DNA from: Promerops cafer
Lineage: Eukaryota; Chordata; Aves; Passeriformes; Nectariniidae
Reading direction: 5' to 3'
Assembly (NCBI GenBank): GCA_013398275.1
Contig: VZSE01000421.1
Span: 1,834,439-1,898,438 of the forward strand
Length of the DNA stretch: 64,000 nt
Part shown: piece by piece, positions 12,801 to 27,800 of the stretch
Numbering within the stretch: the stretch's first letter is position 1
Layout: each line of letters opens with the position of its first letter
Program-made: the position numbers and the translations under genes
The notes under the pieces: model-generated
What the model was told of the DNA's origin: nothing
Seen by the model: only the letters and a program-made list of their open reading frames with translations
Databases searched by the model: none

Positions 12801-15800
12801 AAAGCTAAAATCACTTCCCCTGCCTCATTCACCACTGGGCTGCAAAGAAACTTGTACCTACACAAGGGGTTTTGTGCGTGGGAGAGGAAAGAGGATAAGG
12901 GACGCTGTTGCTTGAAAGTGTTTCTCTTCCTGGTGCTGTGCCTTTGTATTGTTTTTGTGATGTGAGATTATGGCACAAAGCTGTTGAGTTTTAAATTGCC
13001 CACCTATTATGTCTGGTTTAGTAGAAAGCTTTCTAAATCATTATACAAATATACATTATACAATTACAATTACAAGTATAATTATACATCATACATTAGT
13101 CTTAACACTAAAGTGTTTTTGTACATATCTAAATATGTTCTAAAGGTAACATAGACTATAAGACTACCTGGCATTGCTTTATTCTTTTCAGAAGATAATG
13201 GCAAAAGATGATAAAATGCTGTGTAGGGAGATGAATGCAAAGTAAACTCAGGGAGAATGAAAGGACAATAATGAAAGAGAGGGGTAATAAAAATAGGGAA
13301 AGTGGAGATAAGAAGAGGGAGAAAAGGCAAATAACCTTGTGATAATCCAATAACCTTTGAAGTCGTGTTAAACACTGCAACTCTCACTTTTTTTTCTGTT
13401 TGAGGGCTACAGAAGTTCTAGAAGATATACATATATATAGCTTAGAAATAATACTTGTTTAAAAGCATAGTAATTAAAGCTCTTATGGAAAACCTGTTTT
13501 ATATTTAAGTCCTAGTCTGAGAAACCAGAGAGAAACTCTATTTTCTCTTTTTCTACTTCTTTAGCACTAGATGTGAATAGTGAGGAAAGGAACAGCATGT
13601 GCCACATTTCAGTAAAAATATTTGTCTTGGAGGTTGTGTCGTAAAACCTCTGTCAGGACCACAGAATTTAAATTATTCCAAGGCCATGTGACACTCAGTC
13701 TGTAAGGTGATACTTTGAGTGAAAACTGAGCTGACCACACTTTTACTGAAAATGCTTTGGAAAAATACAACTTCTGGAAAACTGTAAAGACAGAGACAAA
13801 TACCCCTTTCAAAGTGGCATCTTTGATGTGGAAACTTGATATAAAAATTTCAGCATTGATAAATGGTTTTGGAAATTATGTTTTGGTACTCCAGTGGCAG
13901 TGTTTCTGGAAACCTGACTCCACATTCTAGAAGTGGAGGTTTAAGTGTATTATGCAAGGTATTTCTGGGCCTGCATGACTTGTAACAGCTGTGCCAGCTG
14001 ATTTATTGGTTGTCCTCATCTGCCTGTTTTCTTTTTGGCTTCATTCCCTGAAGGCTTATAATAAATACATAAAAATTGGGAGCACAGAAGTATTTCATCT
14101 TTGTACTTGTTTTCCCAGTCTGTGTTGAATCAGAGTTTATTTCAATTTGTCCCTACTGACATTTCAGAGACTTGGATAAGTGTAGATGTATTGTATCCTG
14201 CTGTCCCTCCCTTCCCAGCAGATGCGTAACTTGCTCTCTCCATGATCAGAGTTGGCCAGACATGGTCCAGTCTGATGTTCTTTTAGCTTGCTGAGGTGTG
14301 TGTAACATTGCACTAAGGCTATTACTGGAATTGTGGCAGTTGTGCTGTACTTTTTTCTGAGGAAGATTTTTGTCCTTTCTTTTGCCTTCTTCTTTACAGT
14401 TAAAAAGATGTTAAAATTGTTATGTTACCATTGCAGAATCTATACCTGTTCCTTTAATTAATTTACATTCTCTAAAATACCTCAATATTATTCCAGGCAT
14501 TTAAAATCTGTGCTAATTATTTTAAATTTTTTTTCTTCTTTCTTTTAACTACCTCCATTGTCACCAAACCTGGTATAAGTTTGCCTTTCTGGGATTGGTT
14601 GATGGTGACACCTCTTAATTACTTGAAGTGGTTGCTGAGGCTCTGTGTGTATGTGAATTAATATTTGCTGGACTGGATGAAGCTCTGCTGGATACTCAAT
14701 CTGTCTCTTCTAGTATTCAAATACTCTAGTGATAGTCATAATAACAAATCTCCATTTCTTAAAGAAATTACGTCACTACAATATGGAGAACTGATCTGTA
14801 ATGTCAAAGCTGTTACAAAAGGTAGTTAAATTTAAGTCCTTGTTTCCTGGTTTAGTTTGTTGTATTTATGATCTGGTCTTTTCCATTAGTTCTCTTACCG
14901 ACTTAAAATTCTTTTATGGTTGTTGCAATGACCTGTGCAATACTGGGATGCCACCAGCAACTCTCTTTTTGTTACTTCTTGCCCAAACTTAAGTAATGGT
15001 CAAAATGGCCTGAATTGTGGTCTGAATTTTAAGTGTCTTTCTTCCATTACTGAGCGTGTTAAAATTGTTCTGTTGGAATTAATTAAGAATAAATGGGAAT
15101 TTAAGATAGAGAAGACTTCTAGTATAACCTAAAAGGTTAGTACCTTCTATGACTTAATATAATTGAGAAGTGTAGCCTTTTGCCTTAGTCCATCCCTGGA
15201 GCTAATTATCTTCTCTCAAGAAGAACTGTGATAAATTCTAGCATCTTCAATAAGAGGAGTTACTTAACTGATGTATAAGGAGGGAAAATGGTGCTGACTT
15301 CTTCAGTTTCTTTGTGTTGGCAATATTACTTAAATTTTTAATTTCCTGGAAATGGAACATCCTTCAAGGTGTTCACTTCATCCTCCTGCAAACAGAGAAA
15401 TTTTTTTTTCCAAATACTGATATGTTCTTAACATTTCTTAATTTAGATGATAGTGGTGAATAAATGGCCATTTTCTAAAATGAAGTCCAGATATAAAAGC
15501 AAACTTTAAATCACAGTGTAATCCACCAAATTTTTTTTGTTTGACCAGTTCCAATTTTTGGTCTCAACTGCTTTGTACAAGGCCCTTTGAAATATTTAAA
15601 ATTTAGAAAAACTGTTAGCTCTTAAGACTCTGAAAGGAGATTGACATAATGAGGCTACAGAAAGCCTGGGATGATCCAGTGAATCTCACTTGCTATCAGG
15701 TTTAGTTAAACCTTACATGTTGGATTGTTAAATTTGAGGTAACTGAGCATTCTGCAATTTAGGAATGTATGCTTTTTACTTCTAAAATTTAAGAATTAGT

Positions 15801-18800
15801 GCTCTGAATGATAAAATAGCACTTATGCATGTAAGCTTATGCATATAACAGGGTAGAGAGCCAGAAGCAGGGGCAGGCAGACTGGCAGCCATTCCTTGTC
15901 CTTGTCCCTTCTGTCTGCTCAGCATTGCATCTTAATTCAGGCATGGTTTTCTTCCATTCTTATTTTTTTTCCTTGGATCAGTTCTGCTCTAATGAATGAT
16001 CAATGCATTAAAGATGTATTGCAATTTATTTCCTGGGGATTTTTTTTGTTATCTGTGTTTGTACAGATAAAATATGCAGTAAAATTAGAGGAGGAAGTGG
16101 AGAGAACGTTAGGAGTTTTCTTAAGAAGGGCGTAGTTTCACGTACGTTGAGTGAAAGGAATTATTTTCTCCTTTCTTGACATTATGAACAAATTTTTTTC
16201 CATTGACTTCTATTTGGTATTTTGGTTGCAGAACTGGTCAGAGTGCTTGTACTACTGCTACTACTGTTTCTTGAATACTGCAAATGTAGTCTTCTGTTCA
16301 TATCTGCAGTTTGGTATGAATGTGAATGCAATTGTTTGAAAATTGTATTGATGCGTATGTAGAGGACAAGTAGAAAACAAGTATCAACTTGTTTTTATAG
16401 TGTTAACAGGGAATTTTTCATAAAATAGGCAAGGTTTTTTATAAAAAAATTGTAAACTATTTTTAGTTGTTTTATAAGCATCTTCTCTCCATATGAAACC
16501 TCATGAAAGAATTAAAAAAAGGCATGCTAGCAGTAGAAGTCATTTTGTTAATAGACAGAAATATGAACAGCTTGAAAATACTGAAGATGAGCTGAGGTGG
16601 CCCTTTAAATAGTTTAGAGAGGCTTAATTTTGAGTGTCTCTTTATTTCATGTTGTAGTGCTTAATCCTTTTATTTACTTGTCATGTAAATTTGTCTAAAT
16701 GTGAGGGTTTTTTTTCCTTTTGACTCCCCAGGTGGCCCAGAACATTGGCAGGCATCACAGCATACCTGCTGTGTACACGTTATTCTGCTGGCAGTGGGAT
16801 CTATCCTGGCAACTCACAAGATGAGAGAAGAGCCTGGCGCAGATGCGACAGGGGAGGGTACTGGGCAGAGGAGGACTACTCCAGGTGCCAGTATGCAAAT
16901 GATGTGACTCGAGTTCTTTACATGTTCAATCAGGTAATTTGTGCATTTCTGTAAAACCAAATTATGAAAACTTAATTAATGAAAATAAAAACTCAGAAGA
17001 CTCTATCTTCTTTAAGCTGGAAATACCGGTGGTCTAGGTAGGTTATGATGGTCACATGCCTCTGAGTACAATACTGGAACTTGCAGGTTTAGGTTAAAAG
17101 CTTGGTTTAGTATGTGTTTTGAGTGCCCCTAGATTGAAAGTGCAAGGAAGATTTTATTCTTTGTACTTATCTAAAGCATAAGAGAATGACTTGTCATGAT
17201 TATTTTTGTCAACTGGATGCCCTGTTGTGCCCACATGCTATAAAGAAACAAGGCAGGCTTAATCTGGAATGGAGAACAGCTCTTTTCATTATAGTAGTAG
17301 AGAGTAGTCAAACTCTGCTCTGCCTGTGTTGCTGTAAACCTTTCATAGATTTGGTGTGATTGATGAGAGTTAACTTGTGGAAGTAGTGAGTACTAACTAT
17401 ACTTCCTTATCTGGTAGCACTTACTAGGATCCAAGCCAGCATTCTAGAATTGAAATTGTAGCTATGAAACAAAATTTTTCAGCTCCGAGTTCCTTTTGAG
17501 GTTTATGTAGTTAATGCACACTTCCACAAATGCTGTTCTGCAGCAATGTACCCAACCTTGTCTGTATAGGTGCTGTGTTGGAAATTACTCCATAAAGCTT
17601 TGAACTTCTGGTCTAAGCTTGTTTTCCAGCTTGTGCACTCAGATCACTACGAGTATGGATGCAACAGGTGAAACCATGGAAATATGAGATTATTTTTGGT
17701 GTGATGTTTTGGAGTTTGTTTGGTGGTTGTTTTTTTGTTTTTTATTAATAATGCTTGGTCACTGGAGTTGATGATGTTGGTAGTACCACTTAGGTTTAAC
17801 ATGGGGCCGTGGTGCTTGTCTGAGCCCAGGGTAGGATTTCTACATGTTGTGTGGGTTTGGAGTGCTCCAGTTCATCTCACATTCTTTTAGGGAAAACTTC
17901 ACACTACTATCTGAAGCATCTCCCCCCTCAAATGGGACAATTGGATCTAAACTGGTGTTTTCCCCTTGGGATGTCTTAGTTTTATACACACAGAGAAATC
18001 TTGATGTACAGTTGATTGGGCTAACTCCAGTTTGAGGCAAAAGATTTGTACTGCCTGTTGTGTAAGGTGGGCTGACTTGCTCCCTCTGTGTTCAGGTACT
18101 TTGTAATGCTGGCATAGCTTTTTGTTCTCCTGCTCTGGTTCCCTGAGGACCCTGAGAGCTGGCCAACAAAGATGGCAGGGGTGAGAGGGGGAAAAAAAAG
18201 GGAATGCCTGTTGTGGCCCAAGATAAACTTAGAGGTTGACATAACTATTCTGCTTTACTGCTTTCTATTCCTAGCACTAGAGGTGTATGCTATGGCTTGG
18301 TCACATGAAACAGCTTTGAGGGCTCAAATGAAGAGTGTTCTTTCTTAATGACTGGTTAACAGGAGAGACATGATGCTGGGGTTCACTTTGTCCTTTTCTG
18401 GGACACAGAAAGGTTAAATGTTAGCTTAAATAGAGCTTTGATGCTGCTGGTTTGCTTTTTTCTTACCTGGGAATTCACATTTTACTGCAAGGTCTATGAC
18501 AACTCAATGCCATTCCTGCCTATGTATCATAGCCCAGCTGCTCAACAGCCTAGGTAACCTGAGCTTGTTATAACTGCTTTTGGTTAGCCACCATTTTTCA
18601 GATTGTGGAAAAACGTTGCCAGCTTTGTGTTAGGAAGTTTAAAATGTAAGCACCAGACTGGTATCTTCAGAAAAGCAGAAGAATAATTTTCATGTGTGAA
18701 GTAGGTAACTTCCTATTATCTACTCAAAAATAAATGTACACAGGTATTCTGTGCTGAAATTTTTTTACAAGGAGAAGGGGGATGTTTTGGGTGTGGGAGT

Positions 18801-21800
18801 TGTTTTTACTTACCAAAGTTGCCTTCTGTTTATGTGTAGTAGGTCTGGAATTTTTAGCAGTATTCTGCACAGAAGTTTCTTGTCTCTGAGACTAATATTA
18901 AATGAGATCATGTTACAAGCATGTTTTTAGGCTTTGAACAAAGGTAGTTGAGCTGTTTTGAACATCAGAACTTTGCCAAACATTTTAAATCAAGTAAAGG
19001 TTCACATGTAAATAAAATGAAACCTTTTTAACATTCTACAGGAGCATTCATATTCCACTGTTCTTGTTTGTGTATTGAACTGGTACAGTTTTAGGTGAAA
19101 AGAAATTAATGATTAAAGAAAAAGTTCAAAGAAATTATATAGAGTGTCTGAATTTGAAAGTTGACTTTGTTCAGTATATGTTATGACTTTGAGCTTTATT
19201 TGCACTTTAAATGCATGACTTTTAGCATATTGACAAAAAATTTACTTCCATTAGTCACATTGAAATTTATGTACAAGTTCTAAGACTGGCAACGATAAAT
19301 ACATAGTTGTGGTTATGTAGCACTTTTCAAATTCAAATTCACTTTTCAAATTATCCACACCAAAAACCAAAGAGAGAGAACCTCTCTAGTTTGTATTATC
19401 ATGGATAAACAGCATCTGAACATGAGCTGATAACATTAGCACAGCTTTCCACTGTACTATGTAAAATTTCCCACTTTTGGTTTATGCTGGCTCAGGCATG
19501 TTGATGTTGTGTATTATTGAGTTAAGAATTTTCCAGCATGGGGTTTGTTTCAGGAGTGAAATCATGACCTTTGTCATAGTGAGATCTGTCTTGGTTTTTT
19601 TGTGTGTGTATGCCATTCCAATTCCTGTAATTACAGAATTGAGAGTGAATGCTGTGGCAGTGGTGTGTTTGAATTGGTTTTGGCTTCTCTTGCTATAAAA
19701 TGCTATATTTAAAGAGCTTTGTGTTGTCATGCCTTGGCTTTGGTGAAAATGATAATGAGCAGTTGACAGTACTGTTTTGGGGGGTTTTTATGCTTTTTCT
19801 TTGGTGTAATACCTCTCTCCCTTCTAGGACAACAGCACAAAACCCAGTTGCTGGCTGCCAGTACTAACAGTAGTTCTCTGGCTTGTAGGAAATGTTTTTG
19901 CTTACAGATCAGGTGGTGGTCCTTAGCTACTCAAAACAGTGTGATCCCTGAGGGAATTGCTCTCTTCTTTGGATCAATGCTTATTTATTAATTGGTGAAA
20001 TGTTGTCTCTATCTTGTCCTTTTTCAAATGCTCATGTTTGTTCTCTATGTAGATGCCGCTCAACCTCACTAATGCAGTGGCAACAGCAAGACAGCTCTTG
20101 GCTTACACAGTTGAAGCAGCAAATTTTTCTGATAAAATGGATGTTATTTTTGTGGCTGAAATGATAGAGAAATTTGGAAGATTTGCTGAAAAATATAAAG
20201 AGGTAACTGGATAATTTGCCATCACTTTAAAGAGAATCAAAGTGTTTGTCCTTAAGTATTCTGAGCAGTGAAGTCTTCCCAACATTAGATGCAGGCATGG
20301 AGTTAGTGGATTGTCAGATTCTATTCCATGTTTTTGTTTGTTTAGTAGGTCCCTGAAGTTGCTGACCCATGGTCACAGACTTTGCATTCGCGCTGAGATG
20401 ATCCAGCATTCACTGGACCTGTAATGTGAGTAACACCTCTGGTCAGCACTGGAGCAGGGAGATAGGTACAGTAAGTCTGTTTTTATTTAATATGGAGTGG
20501 GTCACACAGGTTTTCATTGCTATGTTCTTATCTAAAAACACAAATAATGAAAGCCTCAGAGATCCTCTCAATAATGAATAAAACAAGACTTACCTTCTCC
20601 CCTTCCACCATGGTAGACTGTCTTTATTCAATATTGAGCCATATCTCTAAGGTTTTCAGTACTCCTCTGTCTTGCAGGATATAACATAAGACATTAAAAC
20701 AAAATCTTAGAGAATGCTCATTGTTGGGGAGAAAAATGCAAGTAGTTGAATAGTCCCACCAGTGGGTAGAAACTCTCTGTTTCACTGCTGAACAGAGGTT
20801 ATATTGATCTCACTGTACAGTGCATGTTGGGAAGCTGGAGACCACAATGCCTCGAATTTAAACTCGTGCAAAAAAGAAAAAAGCCAAATTATCCCCATCC
20901 ACCCCCCAGCAAACCATAAATGCTGGTTCTGCATCCTTTGCAGAACTCCTTAGAGGATTTTCATCTTAGACAATGGGTTTTTTTCTCAATGGATTTGTTT
21001 TGAAGCCAGCCTGTGGTTTGCTCGTATATTGAAGGAACATGAGTACAATTTCATGGAAAAATTTTAGTAGCTATTAATAAGGCTTGATTTCTTATCAGGT
21101 TGTTACTCTACGTTGTTGTTCTTTACACTGTCACTCATTCATTCACTTACATTCACATCTTATTCATTCCCTAGTTTGTGCTAAAGTGGCTATTCTGAAA
21201 GATTAGTATAATAAACAATAAACAGGTTCATTTAATAGCTCTTTCATATCAGAAGCAACAAGACAAATGTTCAGAAAGTTCTTAGCAGATTGTCTTAAGT
21301 TAGAATACAGCTGGAAAAGCTTGTTCATACCTCGATAAGTAGGAGAAAGAATAATATGTAATATATTTTCAAAGTATGAAGCAACTTGAATTCTTTGAGT
21401 TCAGGATATTAACACTACTGGTTTATTCTAAAATCATCGTTTGTTGATGTGTGAAACCTTTTACCATTTCTCAAGTAGTAATAAGTCATGATAAACACTT
21501 TAAATTAATTTAACTTTGTTGTTGAAGATTTAATGAAAGGACTACAGCCTGCAAATGCTACTTAAGGCTCTGTGTTAGTTAAGAATTTTTACTGATTGTA
21601 ACTTCTGTTCCTAAGAGAGTCAGTTCTCAAAATAATAAATACTTTTTTATTCCAATTCTTGCCTTTATATTTAAAGGTTTTAAAAAAGAAGAGCAAATTA
21701 CTGTATTGTCTCCTTATTAGTAATATTCAGAAAAATAATTGGGGAGCCTGCATAGTAAAGGAGGTACCTTCCTCACCCTACCCTTTCTCTCTTCAAGCAG

Positions 21801-24800
21801 AAACTTCCAGTCCCTAAATTTAGGCACTGTGAATTGCATTTCAGTCAAGCTAAAAATTATACTCATCTTTGCTTTTGGTCCAGTATTTGTCACTGCTCCT
21901 TAAATGTTGTGAAAATCTGGTGTAGGTCAATGTTGTCAATGTAGGTGCTCATTATTTTTGGTAGAGTGGCCTAAATAAAAAAGTTCCCTTTATAGTTTGT
22001 ATTTGTTTCTCCTACAGAAGGCAGGGTGAGGGCTGTGAATTTAAAACAATGTAATTGATGGTTTGAAAGCAGCTCTGGTACCGATGGGTATTTGCTGTCT
22101 CTCTCACGTAAACCTGTGACCTAAAACAGGTCATGCAAATTTGAAGGCAAACAAGAAAGCAATTTTAAAAAAGTTTGACTTGCTAAAAGGAAGCAAAACA
22201 GATGGGTTGTATGCTATTTTTTGCCTGTTTTCCTCTTTTCCTATTATCTTCTATCATACATGCAAACTGTACTATAGTTGATTTATAGTTTTAGTTTCCA
22301 AGTTGATTGTAAATGGTCCTCTTAATCAATTAGTACAGTAGAAAGTGGAGTATTGCACCCTTTCCTTTTAATAAAATATTTATCATAGGTTTTTTCCTTA
22401 GTACAGTATAAACAGACATGTTCTATTGGCATGACATTTTTCTTCAGTGGGGGTAAATGTCCAAGTCAAAATATTTGAGTATCTCAACATGATGAGGTGA
22501 TTGAAATAGGAACAACCATTTTCCTTGTGCTTTTTATGCTGCCAATTCACTTCGTATTTTCTGATAATGACCTTACCTGCTGAATGCTTTCATGCATATG
22601 AAAGAGTCTTACTTCTCTTCCATGTTAGCTTGGCGACGTCATGGTGGACATAGCGAGTAATATTATGTTGGCTGATGAACGTGTTCTGTGGATGGCACAA
22701 AGGGAAGCCAAGGCTTGCACCAGAATTGTGCAGTGTCTACAGAAAATTGCTATGTATCGCCTTGCAAATGGAGCTCAAGTTTATTCTACTGTAAGTATGA
22801 ATTTATTTATTTAGAAGAGTTTTTGCTCACTCTTGAATTTGAATAGCTTTTTATTTTTCTTAATAGATGCTGGCATTATTTGAAATGCCTACTATTTCTG
22901 AAGGGAGTAGAGCAATATTCTGAAAACATTTATACCTGCCAGATAAACTGAGATGGTTTTCTGGATGTGTTTTTCTGTGAAGGCAGAAAATCCCTTTAAG
23001 ATTATTTATTATCCTGTCTGTGGTGTGTAAAATCATTTCATGTTTGATTTTTGTTGTCACAGTATTCTCCAAATATTGCTCTTGAGGCCTATGTAATAAA
23101 GGCTGCTGGTTTCACTGGGATGACTTGCACCGTATTTCAGAAAGTGGCTACATCAGACCGTACAGGACTCAGTGATTATGGGAGAAGAGACCCAGATGGA
23201 AATCTAGATAAACAATTAAGCTTTAAGTGCAATGTTTCAAATACATTGTCAAGCCTGGCTTTAAAGGTGAGATGCTCTTTGTTTCCCTACCGACTTTGTA
23301 ATAATATATACGAATAATTTGGCAAGCAAGTTTTATTGTTATTAATTTCTAAGGTTAAATTAGCATTTTTGTGTAATCCAAAATGACTGTGAGAAGAATT
23401 AAAGGGATAAAGGACAATAAAGCTTGATTATAAAATAGTTGTTTTAATGGACAGAACTTTTAATAAGTAGGTGCGGTTTTCTTCATTGTAACTTCGTAAG
23501 TTGAAAGATCCTTTTGGATTTTTTCATAAGTATGGAAATTGAGATGCTTCCTAGTGTGTAATAATACATCTTTATTTTTCTGCATTTTCACCTTCATTAT
23601 GTATTAAATCAGACATTAGCAGTCTCCTTAAAAATGTGAAATATTCTGCTCAGAGTAATATTGTAATTAAGCATGAAATAGAAGATGGATCTGAGATGGA
23701 TTTGTGTGTGCATGTGCATACACACACACATATATATATTACATCTATATGTGGGTGTGTATAAAATGGAAACACTTCCTCATATTCCATAAAAGTATTT
23801 TTTTCAGTTATATTCCCCAAATTACCAGTTTGTTTTTAGCACTTAATTTGCTTGAATGTCACTGCAGGACATATATTACAATTTATATTAATGTAATTCT
23901 TTGAAATTATATGCATACTTCTCACTCAAGTATTATTTATATGCAAGTAAAACCACCCTGTTTGTACACAGCATTTTGTTTTGAATGGTTCAATTGCAGC
24001 ATTTCTCTCTGCTTGTGTCAGTTGCTGCTTTTAGTTGCTAATAGTCTAATCTGGAAAAAATCTTGTAATACTTTACTGATACCAACTTTAACTTTACTCT
24101 CTGTAACAAGTAAGGTAACTGCAAAATCTTAACTTTTTTTTCTTTGAAAAAGTGTTTTAAGACTTTGATAAGTTGATGAAACTACTTTATCCTGGATTAC
24201 TTGGAAACACTGTCAAATAGGTTGGTCACGATACATAGTCTGCTAAATGCATTCATCTCTGACTCTGTACATATAGAGGAGTTGCTAATTTAATCTCTGT
24301 AAAGAACATGATTTTCTCTTTGGAACTTTAAAAATCTGTTTGTTTCTAGAACACAATTGTAGAGGCCTCTATCCAGTTGCCAGCTTCCCTTTTCACCCAA
24401 AAACAAAAAAGAGAAATCAGACCAGCAGATGAATCCGTCTACAAGCTTCAGCTAATTGCATTTCGCAATGGAAAGCTTTTCCCAGCAACAGGAAATTCAA
24501 CAAATCTGGCTGACGATGGGAAACGTCGTACAGTTGTAACTCCAGTTATTCTTACCAAGATAGGTTTGTTTTATTATTACTTTTTTATGATCTTTAGTAA
24601 ACAGTTTTGACTCCCTTATTTTGATCAGTGTGTATCCAGTAGAAAATTTTAGCATCTAATGTGTTACATGGTGAGAAATGGATGTGCAAATACATTTCCT
24701 TTGTAACAGATGGATTTAACGTAGCCAGCCAGCACGTTCCTATCAACGTGACACTGCGGCGGATTGCACACGGAGCAGATGCTGTTGCAGCTCAGTGGGA

Positions 24801-27800
24801 CTTCGATCTCCTGAACGGACAAGGGGGATGGAAATCCGACGGTTGTCGCATCCTTCTGTCTGATGAGAATGTTACGACCATCCAGTGCTACTCCCTCAGC
24901 AACTATGCTGTTTTAATGGTATGACACTTAGGAATTTCGCTGCTTTCTGGAACTTAAAAATGTTTCAAGATACAATTCTGTTTGGTTTTTTTTCCTTGTG
25001 TTAAGGAAAACAAGCGTTCCCACACTCCATTTTGCTGGACATAAAACTAGACATAATAAATGCATCTTTAGTTTTTGCTTTTGTTGATGTAAATGTTGAG
25101 GTAAGATGAGGTTTAAGTGAAAATCTATCAAAGTGTAATTAATTGGGTAATAAATAATAAATAAACAACTGGATATACTAGGAAAAAAAGAATTTTCATA
25201 TGCAAAGGACTATATTATAGGAAGACATTTTAATGAGTTACTTAAATTAGTTTTCATGAACTTTAGTCTATGAATGACAGGTTATCTTCAACTGTTACTG
25301 CTCTTTATTTTAGACTGTCTTCTCTGTGTTAGATTAGATTTGTTGACTTTGTCAGTTGACCAGGAGTGTTTTCCCAGGTAATTTTTTTTGTGATCCATAA
25401 CCAAAGACAGCTATTTCATTCCAAATTAACTGTTAATTCACTAGTATGTGGGTCTGTTACCAGAAGACATCAGTGGAAATGGAAAAAAATGAAAACAGTA
25501 ACTATGAAAAATATTTTTGAAATACTGCTGAAAAACAGTATCCAAAATCTAGTCTAAGCATATTGGTATCAATAAAATGGTTAACCACTTCTGAAATATG
25601 GTGATAGAAGAGACACTTTCTTTTAGTGATCCTCAGTTTTGAAGCTGAATTTCTTCTTTGTCTGTTCTCAGAACTCTTAATTTCAGAATCTGGCCTGGGA
25701 AGCTTCCCTTTTTATAGATGGTGACTGCTACCCTGCTTGTCAGTAATCCCTACAGATGCTAAATTATAAAATGCAATACATAAATTGGGTGGGCTGGTAG
25801 TCAGCTGAGCAAAGTATTACGAGGTTTAGGAAATACTGTTAAATGTAAATTTGGTATGGGTTTTGTGGCAGTTAATGTGTTCTGTGTGGAATTAAATATA
25901 TATTTTTATGTAGTCATACATGAGGACTCCTTTATGATGATTAGTGGATTAGAAGTTGATATTTTTCTTTAGCAACTCAGATTTTCAAAAATCTTCCTCT
26001 GAAGAGAATTAAATGGTAATTACTAAGCTAAACTTATATAAAATTGATTTACATGCCAAGCTTTTTAAAAGAGCTCAAAGAGAGCAACTTTTCACTTCAC
26101 CTTTGAGGGTACTGTTTTAAGTTACTTTGAACTTTTGCAATCAAGTAAACTTTTACAAGTAGTGTTCGTTTCTTTGATATTTTTAAAATATATAATCCTT
26201 TCCTAAAATTTAGCAGCTTTTTTTAAAACAGAATTAAACTTCATTTGTATGTATAATATGCATGTAAAGAGAGATTATGCTTTAAATTGGTCACATTTCT
26301 GTCACCTGGAGGAAGGAAAATGAAAAGCATGTTCAATCTGCTTCTGTAAAGACTATTTTTGAATTAATGCATGGTAAGATTGTATGAATATCCTCTTGTG
26401 AATTATAGAGGGAACTGTTGACAATCAGAAGTCAAGTTAGAGAAAGGGGCAGTTTTCTTCCTTTTTTGTCAGTAGTTCTTGTTGTATACTTGCTCAAAAC
26501 TGGTATTCCTTAAATATCTAGCCACTTTCCAAAATGCTAGGCTGTAGAGACTGGGGAGGAGGGAGTAGGTGGAGGAGCATAGAATAAGACTCATCTGACA
26601 GATGTTCTTTGTGCATGGATAATACATTGCAGAAACTCTGGATGTCTGTGTGCTCCTAAAAAAGCTTTTCATAATGACTATCCATATATTAACCAAAAAA
26701 GCCATAGTAGCCTATTTCATTTCTAGACTCCTGTCATGTTGTGAAAAGTCTGGGTTCTGGTCTCAGGCTCAGAGGAAGTTCTTTTGGGATCAGTTTTAGA
26801 AGTTTGCTCTTTAATCCAGCAGTTGTCATTAAGATCAAATACGTGAAACAGCAGTGGCGGGAGGGACCTGAACATGGTGGTTCATCATCCTGGCTGTATG
26901 GTGAATGACTAAACCAGAGCTATTTCACTCTATTTTAATCTACTTTACTTTAGTATGTATATGTGTAGAAGAAAGGAATTTGTAGTGTACTGACCCTCTT
27001 CATACATTTCAGAACATAAAGTGAAGTCCTCTGATAAGGAAACAACATCACTGAGTGCCTGGTTTTCTGATCTAGTGATTTTGGCAGATGCAATTGTAAA
27101 ACTTTGCATTTATTTGGAGATTATCTTCACCACTGTTTAATAATAGAAGAGATAAGCAGAAGGCTCAGCTGAATACTCATTATTACAGACTGAACAGAGG
27201 AAAAAAACCCAGCAACAGTGGTTGAGAAGAAACAAGAGTTCTGCTAATTAACTATAAACTCCCCAGTATTCTTAATGCCATCTCTACTGTTACTGTACTG
27301 TCATTCTTTTTTACCTAATAATTATTTAGGATCAGTTTAGCTCAGAAATAACACTTTTAGCTCCCTTTACTCCTTTCACTAGGTCTCATGAAAAATGTTG
27401 ATGCAATGGATAAAGAATACCATTGATCTACTCCATTGGTTATTGGGTCAAGGCCTTGGCTATCTAGGCAAGGCATATCCTGAGTTTCCTCGGATGTTTT
27501 AGAAGATTATTGTAAATCTTGCGATTTTGTAGCTCTTGTTCTTGAAATTCACACGGATACATACATGAGATTTTGTTACTGGACACCAGTCCAGCAGGCA
27601 GAGTTGCCCTGTAGTTTCTGTTGCCTGGTACACATGGGCCAGGTGTGAGGAAACATTTGCTCATGTGTGTAACAGCAGGGTTCACTGTGTAACAGAGTTC
27701 TCAGGGATCCTCTGCTGCATAACAACCAGGCCAGGGCTAGTGTTGAAATCAGATGACACTGGCTGCCTGAGGCATAAATTCTTATGATCCTTTTCCAAGT

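Noticed and set aside
13082..13387. 101-codon minus-strand frame in the 6.7-kb intron
   Set aside because: A second frame of the same strand is also open over the same DNA, the composition is Phe/Leu/Ser low complexity, and there is no domain.
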